The notes under the pieces were generated by a model that saw nothing but the letters and a program-made list of their open reading frames with translations, was not told the origin of the DNA and searched no databases. This document shows positions 1-5,003 of a stretch of 5,003 bases of DNA, piece after piece. This DNA is from Bryobacteraceae bacterium (GTDB taxonomy: Bacteria; Acidobacteriota; Terriglobia; Bryobacterales; Bryobacteraceae). The stretch spans positions 1 through 5,003 of the forward strand of contig JASHWA010000621.1 in the NCBI GenBank assembly GCA_030044325.1, in the 5' to 3' direction. Numbering within the stretch: position 1 is the stretch's first letter; the number at the start of each line of letters is the position of its first letter. The position numbers and the translations under genes are program-made.

Positions 1-813
1 CGCGATGTCGGTGCGCTCATCGTCGCCGTAGCTCTTGCGCATCAGCTCGCCCGCGCGATCGATGATCGGCCGCATCAGATCGGTATCGTAATTCGACAGC
101 TTGCCCTGCAAAACGCAAGCGATGCGCTCCAGGCCCATCCCCGTATCGATCGACGGCCGCGGCAGCGCCGTCAATTTCCCCGACAGATCGCGATCGAACT
201 GCATGAACACCAGATTCCAGATCTCGATGAAGCGCTCGCCCGGATCGTGGGGAAACTCGCCCGGCCCCGCTTCCGGCCCGAAATCGTAATGGATCTCCGA
301 GCACGGCCCGCACGGCCCCGTCTCGCCCATCTGCCAGAAATTGTCTTTCTCGTCCAGCCGGAAAATGCGCGAAAGCGGAACCCCGGTCACTTCCTGCCAC
401 AATTTTTCCGCGTCGTCGTCTTCACGAAACACCGTAAAATACAGCCGGTCCTTCTCCAACCCGTAATCTTTGGTGATCAGCTCCCACGCGTACGCGATCG
501 CCTCGCGCTTGAAATAATCGCCGAAGGAAAAATTTCCCAGCATCTCGAAAAATGTGTGATGCCGCCGCGTGTAGCCGACATTATCCAGATCGTTGTGCTT
601 CCCGCCCGCCCGCACGCACTTCTGCGAAGTCGTCGCGCGCGAATAATCCCGTTTTTCAAGTCCGAGAAAGACATCCTTGAACTGGTTCATCCCCGCATTG
701 GTGAACAGCAGCGTCGGATCGTTCGCCGGCACCAGCGAGGAGCTCCGCACCACGCGATGGCCTCGCCGGGCGAAGTAATCGAGAAAGGTTTGCCGCGTTT
801 GAGAGCCTGTCAT
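1..813 (-). CDS. alaS: Alanyl-tRNA synthetase, N-terminal 271 residues (3' end outside window)
   Basis: Class II aminoacyl-tRNA synthetase that activates alanine with ATP and charges tRNA-Ala in the cytoplasm. The 271 codons present cover most of the aminoacylation domain and align almost without gaps to E. coli AlaS as I remember it. Visible signatures are SSSLVPANDPTLLFTNAGMN (residues 24-43, motif 1 region), the KCVRAGGKHNDL block (65-76), RHHTFFEMLGNFSFGDYF (84-101, motif 2 region), FWQMGETGPCGPCSEIHYD (159-177) and SIDTGMGLERI (221-231, motif 3, with the conserved Asp at 223). The editing and C-Ala domains lie beyond the window. The ATG at 813 is chosen because the homologous N-terminus (an RQxFLDYF-like helix) follows within a few residues. 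No strong Shine-Dalgarno is visible; only a purine-rich GAAGAAA lies about 8 nt upstream. It is the third gene of a leftward run, 58 bp after the substrate-binding protein, so it may be co-transcribed or have its own promoter in the gap. The frame is intact. Confidence 0.98.
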   Translation of the reverse strand, partial: MTGSQTRQTFLDYFARRGHRVVRSSSLVPANDPTLLFTNAGMNQFKDVFLGLEKRDYSRATTSQKCVRAGGKHNDLDNVGYTRRHHTFFEMLGNFSFGDYFKREAIAYAWELITKDYGLEKDRLYFTVFREDDDAEKLWQEVTGVPLSRIFRLDEKDNFWQMGETGPCGPCSEIHYDFGPEAGPGEFPHDPGERFIEIWNLVFMQFDRDLSGKLTALPRPSIDTGMGLERIACVLQGKLSNYDTDLMRPIIDRAGELMRKSYGDDERTDIA

Positions 814-839
814 CGTGTAATTTCTTCGTGTAATTTCAT
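810..839 (-). CDS. Possible 9-codon leader ORF overlapping the alaS start
   Basis: On the minus strand an ATG at 839-837 opens a short frame reading MKLHEEITR and stops at TGA (812-810). The stop overlaps the alaS start codon in an ATGA arrangement typical of translational coupling. No good Shine-Dalgarno precedes it; a G-rich GGCGGGCGG lies some 11 nt upstream. The frame runs through both copies of the local 12-bp repeat. It holds no run of alanine codons, so it is not a classical attenuator peptide for alaS. It may well be chance; translation is inferred only from geometry. Confidence 0.2.
   Translation of the reverse strand: MKLHEEITR
813..837. repeat. 12-bp tandem direct repeat in the alaS leader
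   Basis: TCGTGTAATTTC occurs at 813-824 and again, identically, at 826-837, separated by a single T (period 13). On the sense (minus) strand this is GAAATTACACGA twice, with the second copy running into the alaS ATG. It is A+T-rich against a G+C-rich surround. It could be a slippage duplication of the alaS ribosome-binding region or a direct-repeat protein site. The identity of the two copies is seen directly; any function is unknown. Confidence 0.8.
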
Positions 840-855
840 TGTTGCATGCCGCCCG

Positions 856-869
856 CCGGAGCTATCCGG
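856..869 (-). other. Small stem-loop just after the substrate-binding protein stop codon
   Basis: CCGGA-GCTA-TCCGG forms a perfect 5-bp stem with a 4-nt loop, beginning 2 nt beyond the stop codon of the upstream gene. No U-tract follows on the minus strand, so it does not qualify as an intrinsic terminator. It might stabilise the 3' end of a processed transcript or be incidental in G+C-rich DNA. Confidence 0.3.
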
Positions 870-871
870 GT

Positions 872-1849
872 TCATTTCACGGCTAAAAATTCATTACTGA
901 ACGTCTTCCCCACATCGATATCCGCGCTCCGCACCGCCTCGAGCGAAACTCCCAGCACCTTCCGCACCGCCAGCGCTCCCTCGACGCTCATCCTTCCATC
1001 CGCCGACAGCATCGCTTGGAGCGACTGCAAACTCTCCACGTCCGCCGCCTCGTTTTCCGTTCGAAATTGCTTCGGCATCCCCGCACGAATCTCCTGGGGC
1101 GAATGCGTCCGCAGCCAATCCATCGCCCGCAGCCCCGCCCGCGCCATCTTGCGCGCCTCATCCCCATGCTCGCCGATCCATTGCGCCGTCGAATAAAAAA
1201 CCACCGACGGATATTGATCCACGCCGAACACCTCCCGAACGCCCTCAGCCGTCCGCGTATCCGCCAACACGTTCAGCTCAGGCTCCTCGCCGCGCACGAT
1301 CTCCAGCGCCGGATCGGTCATCACCGCCGCATCCACCTTCCCGCGCGTGATCGCCGCGACCGCCGTCGCCGACATTCCGATCGACGCCACGCTCACTTCC
1401 TCCGGCTTCATTCCGTGCGTCGCCAGCAGGTAATTCAAAAACATCTGCGTCGACGATCCCGCTGCCGACACGCCCACGATTTTCCCTTTGAGATCCTCGA
1501 TCTTGGAAACCCGCGGCGACGCGAGCGCCAGACCCGGATAGCGCAGCACCGCAAGAAACGCGCGCACGCTCTTTCCCTGCGCCGCCATCTGGAGAGTGTG
1601 ATCGTAAAATCCGCACACCACGTCCGCGCTCCCCCCGAGCAGCGCTTCGAGCGATTTCGCCCCGCCCGGAAAATCCTCAATCGCCACGTCGAGCGACTCA
1701 TCCTTGTAATAGCCCAGCGAATCCGCCAGCGTCGCCACCACATAAATCAACTGCGCCTGCCCGCCCACCGCCAGCCGCACATGCGCCGCCGGTTCGCGCC
1801 GCGCGCACGCGCTCAGGATCAGAACCGCGCTAAGAACACAGCGCCGCAC
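872..1849 (-). CDS. ABC-transporter substrate-binding lipoprotein, NMT1/SsuA/TauA-like
   Basis: A 325-residue periplasmic binding protein that would capture a small organic solute and pass it to an ABC importer. The N-terminus is a short lipoprotein signal: two arginines, a hydrophobic stretch, then lipobox L-S-A-C with the acylated cysteine at residue 15. The mature part has the layout of the NMT1/THI5-like family (sulfonate, nitrate, thiamine-precursor binders). An opening beta-strand (VRLAVGG, 24-30) leads to the segment ADSLGYYKDESLDV (42-55), then GGAKSLEALLGGSADV (62-77), the domain-crossing LKGKIVGVSAAGSS (120-133) and ITRGKVDAAVMTDPA (167-181). Ligand cannot be predicted from these motifs. 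The GTG start at 1849 is supported by GGAGAA 5 nt upstream and by the signal peptide beginning there; no ATG lies in frame nearby upstream. Its first 20 bp overlap the end of the thioesterase gene, suggesting translational coupling. No permease or ATPase gene lies beside it, so it is an orphan here. The annotation 'thiamine biosynthesis protein' would be over-specific. Confidence 0.88.
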   Translation of the reverse strand: MRRCVLSAVLILSACARREPAAHVRLAVGGQAQLIYVVATLADSLGYYKDESLDVAIEDFPGGAKSLEALLGGSADVVCGFYDHTLQMAAQGKSVRAFLAVLRYPGLALASPRVSKIEDLKGKIVGVSAAGSSTQMFLNYLLATHGMKPEEVSVASIGMSATAVAAITRGKVDAAVMTDPALEIVRGEEPELNVLADTRTAEGVREVFGVDQYPSVVFYSTAQWIGEHGDEARKMARAGLRAMDWLRTHSPQEIRAGMPKQFRTENEAADVESLQSLQAMLSADGRMSVEGALAVRKVLGVSLEAVRSADIDVGKTFSNEFLAVK

Positions 1850-2231
1850 GCAATTTCTCCGGCAAAGGAATGGCCCGCTGCGTCGCGCCGTCCATGCACA
1901 CCACCACGACTTTTCCGCGCGCCGCGCTCCGCCCCTCCACCGACACCTCGAATGCCAGCGTGAACGACGTCCGCCCCACGCGCTCCACCGTCACGCCGAT
2001 ATGCATGAGGTCGTCAAACCCGAGCGGGCCTAAATAATCGCACTCCACGTGCACCCGCGGAAACGCGATCGTCCGCGGCCCGATCTCCCTGTAAATGACC
2101 CCGCGGCTGCGTAGAAATTCGGTCTCCGCCGCGTCAAAATGATTCAGCAGCGAAACATAAAAAATGCGCCCGCTCATGTCGGTATCTCCGAACCGCACGC
2201 GGCTTTGCCAGATGAAGGGTTCAACGGACAT
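1830..2231 (-). CDS. Acyl-CoA thioesterase, hotdog fold, 4HBT/YbgC family
   Basis: A 133-residue single-domain hotdog protein, the usual length for the family, expected to hydrolyse acyl-CoA thioesters in the cytoplasm. The N-terminal signature RVRFGDTDMSGRIFYVSLLN (11-30) matches the YbgC/4-hydroxybenzoyl-CoA thioesterase pattern (RVxxxDTDxxGxVxYxxY). Asp18 sits where the catalytic aspartate of YbgC lies. The helix FDAAETEFLRSRG (32-44) and the strand pattern HVECDYLGPLGFDDLMHIGV (61-80) followed by VERVGRTSFTLAFEV (82-96) are also typical. The position of His25 in E. coli YbgC is a tyrosine here. The ATG at 2231 places the signature at the normal distance from the N-terminus; upstream there is only a weak ACACAAG and no clear Shine-Dalgarno. 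It is the first gene of the leftward run, overlaps the next gene by 20 bp, and is divergent from the indolepyruvate oxidoreductase across 75 bp. Substrate is unknown. An aromatic acyl-CoA is an attractive guess from the neighbour but unproven. Confidence 0.9.
   Translation of the reverse strand: MSVEPFIWQSRVRFGDTDMSGRIFYVSLLNHFDAAETEFLRSRGVIYREIGPRTIAFPRVHVECDYLGPLGFDDLMHIGVTVERVGRTSFTLAFEVSVEGRSAARGKVVVVCMDGATQRAIPLPEKLRAALCS
1855..1860 (-). promoter_or_regulatory. Ribosome-binding site deciding the GTG start of the substrate-binding protein
   Basis: GGAGAA on the minus strand lies 5 nt from the GTG at 1849 (7 nt if only GGAG is counted). It sits inside the final codons of the thioesterase gene. 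It is the clearest Shine-Dalgarno among the genes in the window and is the main reason for choosing a non-ATG start. Confidence 0.7.
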
Positions 2232-2306
2232 CTTGTGTTACGATACAACGGTATTTGGGACACTTTGTCGGCGCGCTCCGTGCGCGCCCGCGAATCGCTC
2301 GATAAA
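2232..2306. promoter_or_regulatory. Divergent intergenic region, presumed to hold promoters for both directions
   Basis: These 75 bp separate two outward-facing start codons, so at least one promoter per direction is expected here or inside the 5' ends. The part next to the thioesterase (2232-2266) is richer in A+T than the surroundings. It contains an imperfect inverted repeat, TTGTGT-TACG-ATACAA at 2233-2248 (one mismatch in 6-bp arms), a plausible small operator or part of a -10 region. I could not find a convincing -35/-10 pair on either strand. On the minus strand CCGACA followed 17 nt later by TTGTAT is the best, but it is a poor match and would leave almost no leader before the thioesterase ATG. 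Confidence 0.4.
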
Positions 2307-5003
2307 ATGCGCCTCTCTGACAAATACACCCTCGAACGCGGCAGCGTTTATCTCACCGGAATTCAGGCGCTCGTGCGCCTGCCCATCGACCAGATGCGGC
2401 GCGACCGGCGCGCGGGCCTCCACACCGGTGCTTTCATCTCCGGCTACGAAGGCTCCCCGCTCGGCGGCTATGACCTCCAGCTCGCCCGCTCGGGAAAACT
2501 TCTCGACGAGCACAACATCGTTTTCCGCCCCGGCCTCAACGAAGAGCTCGCCGCCACTTCCGTGATGGGCAGCCAGATTTTCCAGGTCGTCGGAAAATCG
2601 AAAGTCGATGGCGTAGTCGGCTTCTGGTATGGAAAAGGCCCGGGGGTCGATCGCTCCGGCGACATTTTCCGCCACGCCAATATGGCCGGCACCGGCCGCA
2701 ACTGCGCCGCCATCGTGCTCGCCGGCGACGATCATAGCTGCAAAAGCTCCACCATCCCCCATCAAAGCGATTTCAGCCTGTACAACACCGGCATCCCCTT
2801 CCTCTATCCCGGCAACACCCAGGAGATCATCGATTACGGCCTCATGGCGATCGCGCTCTCGCGATTCTCCGGCGCCTGGGTCGGATTGAAGCTGATCACC
2901 GACGTGTGCGACGGCGGTGGAACCGTCATCGTCGATCCTGACCGTCCTCAAATTCGCATCCCCGAAGGCTACCAAAAGACCGTCGATGCGCGCCTGGTCC
3001 CGCCCGTCACCCTCGCGCTCGAACAGGAAGTGAACGCGCGCCGGTTGCAGGCTGCCATCGAGTTTGTGCGCCTCAATTCGCTAAACCGCTGGTCAGGTGC
3101 AAAGGACGGCGCCTGGCTCGGCATCGCCGCCGCCGGCAAATCCTGGTTCGACCTGATGCAAGCCCTGCGCGACCTCGGTCTCGGCGAAGACGAATTGAAG
3201 GAACTCGGCATCCGCGTCGCCAAATTCGCCATGACCTTCCCGCTCGACGGAGATTTCGCCCGCGAGTTCGCGCAGGGTCTGGCCGCGATCCTGGTCATCG
3301 AAGAGAAGCGCAGCTTCCTCGAACTGCACCTGCGCGACGCCCTGTATCGCATGCCCGCCCGCCCCATCGTGATGGGCAAGATCGATGCCGACGGCGCTCC
3401 GCTGTTTCCCCCATCGGGCGAGCTCGATCCCGACCGCATCGCCACCGTGATCGGAAAACTCCTCGGCGCCCGCGGAACCACCGAGCGCGTCACCGCCCGC
3501 GTCCATCTCATCGAAGACGTGCTCGCCCGCCCCAAGGAAATTTCTCCCTCGCGCCCCGCCAATTTCTGCTCCGGATGCCCTCACAATCGATCCACGCTCC
3601 TGCTCCCCGGCCAGGTCGCCGGCGGAGGCATCGGGTGCCACACCATGGCCATGCGCCTGGTCGATTCCAACCGCCAGTTCTCTTACTTAACGCAAATGGG
3701 CGGCGAAGGCGCGCCGTGGATCGGCATCGCGCCCTTCGTCGAACACCAGCACGTCTTTCAGAACATCGGCGACGGCACGTTTTTTCATTCCGGATCGCTC
3801 GCCGTCAACGCGCTCATCGCTTCCGGCCTGAATATCACCTACAAAATTCTCTACAACGGCCACGTCGCGATGACCGGAGGCCAGGCCGCGCAGGGCGCAC
3901 TCCCCATCCCGCAGTTGACCAGGAAACTCGAATCCGAAGGCGTTCGCAAAACCATCATCCTCTCCGAACAGCCCGAACGCTACCAAAACGTCGAGCTCGC
4001 CTCCAACGTCCAGGTGCGCGACCGCACCGAGCTTGAAAAAACACTGGCCGAGCTCGCCCGGCTTCCCGGCGTCACCGCCATGATTTACGATCAGGAGTGC
4101 GCCGCGGAAAAACGCCGCCAGCGTTCCCGCGGAACCTACGTTGAGCCGTCGCTGCGCCTCATGATCAACGACGAAGTGTGCGAAGGCTGCGGCGATTGCG
4201 TCCGGCAATCCAACTGCATGAGCCTCACGCCCTTCTCCACCCCCCGCGGCCAGAAAATGCGCATCCATCAATCCTCCTGCAACAAGGATTATTCCTGCGC
4301 GCTCGGCGATTGCCCTTCATTTGTAACCGTCAAAATCAAGCCCGGAACCGGTCTCCGGAAAAAACCGCTGCCCGCGCTGCCCTCTTCCGGCGTTCCCGCG
4401 CCGCGCGAGATCGCCACTGTCGGCTCCGGCTACCGCATCATCGGTCCCGGCATCGGCGGAACCGGCGTCGTCACCATCAACGCCCTGCTCGCCACCGCCG
4501 CCTGGATCGACGGCCTGTACGTCGCGACGCTCGATCAAACCGGATCGGCGCAAAAAGGCGGCGCCGTCGTTTCGCATCTGCTGCTCAGCCGCACGCCCCT
4601 CGAAGCGCCCAACCGCATCAACATCGGCAACGCCGACGTCATCCTCGGATTCGATCTGATCGGTGTCGCCAATCCCGAAAATCTGAGATTCGCCTCGCCC
4701 CAGCGCACCACCGCGGTCCTCAACACCAATCTCACTCCCACCATCGACGTCATCCGCAGCCGCGCACCCCTGATCGGTCCCGAGAAGATGCTGGCGCAGA
4801 TCGATTCGGCCACGCGCCGCGGCCGCAATATCTACGTGGACGCCAATCGCCTCGCCGAAGGCCTGTTCGGCTCGCATCTCGCCGTGAATCTCTTCATGGT
4901 GGGCGTCGCCTACCAGGGAGGCTTGATCCCGCTCTCGCTGTCCGCGATCGAGCAGGCCATCCGCCTCAACGAAGTCGATATCGAAAAGAATTTGCAGGTC
5001 TTC
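2307..5003 (+). CDS. Indolepyruvate:ferredoxin oxidoreductase, single-chain form (first 899 residues; 3' end outside window)
   Basis: A thiamine-diphosphate, Fe-S enzyme that oxidatively decarboxylates indolepyruvate and other aryl-pyruvates to aryl-acetyl-CoA, passing electrons to ferredoxin, in aromatic amino-acid breakdown. It corresponds to archaeal IorA and IorB fused. The N-terminal half-site domain has FISGYEGSPLGGYD (43-56), NEELAAT (78-84; Glu79 aligns, by inference, with the thiamine-activating glutamate) and WYGKGPGVDRSGD (107-119). A linker-type region follows, then FCSGCPHNRST (420-430), QMGGEG (463-468) and the diphosphate/Mg motif GDG (488-490), with Asn517 the expected distance on, then VAMTGGQ. 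A cysteine-rich segment follows: Cys625, 628, 631, 637, then 658, 664 and 669 (CEGCGDC...SNC...CNKDYSC...DCPSF). The gamma/IorB-like domain opens with GPGIGGTG (713-720). Family members are roughly 1,150-1,200 residues, so perhaps a quarter is missing. The ATG at 2307 gives the usual N-terminus just before DKYTLE. An in-frame GTG at 2280 would add nine residues; neither start has a good Shine-Dalgarno. The frame is uninterrupted. Confidence 0.96.
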   Translation, partial: MRLSDKYTLERGSVYLTGIQALVRLPIDQMRRDRRAGLHTGAFISGYEGSPLGGYDLQLARSGKLLDEHNIVFRPGLNEELAATSVMGSQIFQVVGKSKVDGVVGFWYGKGPGVDRSGDIFRHANMAGTGRNCAAIVLAGDDHSCKSSTIPHQSDFSLYNTGIPFLYPGNTQEIIDYGLMAIALSRFSGAWVGLKLITDVCDGGGTVIVDPDRPQIRIPEGYQKTVDARLVPPVTLALEQEVNARRLQAAIEFVRLNSLNRWSGAKDGAWLGIAAAGKSWFDLMQALRDLGLGEDELKELGIRVAKFAMTFPLDGDFAREFAQGLAAILVIEEKRSFLELHLRDALYRMPARPIVMGKIDADGAPLFPPSGELDPDRIATVIGKLLGARGTTERVTARVHLIEDVLARPKEISPSRPANFCSGCPHNRSTLLLPGQVAGGGIGCHTMAMRLVDSNRQFSYLTQMGGEGAPWIGIAPFVEHQHVFQNIGDGTFFHSGSLAVNALIASGLNITYKILYNGHVAMTGGQAAQGALPIPQLTRKLESEGVRKTIILSEQPERYQNVELASNVQVRDRTELEKTLAELARLPGVTAMIYDQECAAEKRRQRSRGTYVEPSLRLMINDEVCEGCGDCVRQSNCMSLTPFSTPRGQKMRIHQSSCNKDYSCALGDCPSFVTVKIKPGTGLRKKPLPALPSSGVPAPREIATVGSGYRIIGPGIGGTGVVTINALLATAAWIDGLYVATLDQTGSAQKGGAVVSHLLLSRTPLEAPNRINIGNADVILGFDLIGVANPENLRFASPQRTTAVLNTNLTPTIDVIRSRAPLIGPEKMLAQIDSATRRGRNIYVDANRLAEGLFGSHLAVNLFMVGVAYQGGLIPLSLSAIEQAIRLNEVDIEKNLQVF

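Noticed and set aside
856..869. Intrinsic terminator between the binding protein and alaS
   Set aside because: The stem is only 5 bp and no U-tract follows on the transcribed strand, so I list it only as a stem-loop.
814..871. A T-box or other riboswitch controlling alaS
   Set aside because: The gap is only 58 bp, far too short for a T-box, and no T-box sequence or specifier stem is visible.
247..900. A 217-codon plus-strand open frame and the neighbouring frame at 17-400 on the minus strand
   Set aside because: Both overlap alaS in other frames. The alaS translation matches the family residue by residue and these do not resemble anything.
1016..1963. A 315-codon plus-strand open frame
   Set aside because: Its translation is an Arg/His-rich string with no domain pattern and lies antisense to the well-supported binding protein and the thioesterase end. 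It is a G+C-driven shadow.
2280..2306. Upstream GTG start for the oxidoreductase
   Set aside because: It would add nine residues of low family resemblance and has no better ribosome-binding site than the ATG at 2307. It is kept only as an alternative.
2238..4877. Four long minus-strand open frames (2238-2975, 3093-3641, 3687-4271, 4317-4877)
   Set aside because: All lie antisense to the uninterrupted oxidoreductase frame, which has clear family motifs throughout. Their Gly/Ala/Asp/Glu-rich translations are the expected complement of its codon usage.
2307..5003. Possible frameshift or split into separate iorA and iorB genes
   Set aside because: I followed the frame at several points from start to end and it stays open for all 899 codons, with the Fe-S and gamma-domain motifs in the same frame.

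Overview
The window is G+C-rich and has one clear divergent layout with dense coding. Three genes point left (minus strand) and one very long gene points right (plus strand). Both outer genes run off the window edges. I see no tRNA or rRNA, insertion sequence, CRISPR array or phage gene. Base composition looks even throughout, so this reads as ordinary chromosomal backbone. The source is a free-living, G+C-rich bacterium with ferredoxin-linked amino-acid catabolism. The overall style (a short lipoprotein-type solute-binding protein, a single-chain indolepyruvate oxidoreductase) would fit Acidobacteriota or Proteobacteria. My weak guess is Acidobacteriota, by resemblance only.

Minus strand, in order of transcription: a 133-residue hotdog-fold acyl-CoA thioesterase of the 4HBT/YbgC type (2231-1830). 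Its 3' end overlaps by 20 bp an NMT1/SsuA-like ABC-transporter substrate-binding lipoprotein (1849-872, GTG start with a good Shine-Dalgarno inside the upstream gene). After a 58-bp gap comes alaS, alanyl-tRNA synthetase, of which the first 271 codons are present (813-1). The gap before alaS holds a small stem-loop, a 12-bp direct repeat and a 9-codon reading frame whose stop overlaps the alaS start as ATGA.

Plus strand: after a 75-bp divergent intergenic region, an open frame of 899 codons (2307-5003, still open at the edge) encodes a single-chain indolepyruvate:ferredoxin oxidoreductase. It carries the two thiamine-diphosphate half-sites, a cysteine-rich Fe-S segment and the start of the gamma (IorB-like) domain in one polypeptide. 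It would convert aryl-pyruvates (transamination products of aromatic amino acids) to aryl-acetyl-CoA and reduced ferredoxin.

The only functional link I can propose across the divergent pair is that the thioesterase could act on acyl-CoA products such as those made by the oxidoreductase. That is inference from adjacency. The window looks like conserved housekeeping and catabolic DNA; I found no convincing novel system. The most distinctive local details are the repeat and mini-ORF leader of alaS and the orphan substrate-binding protein.
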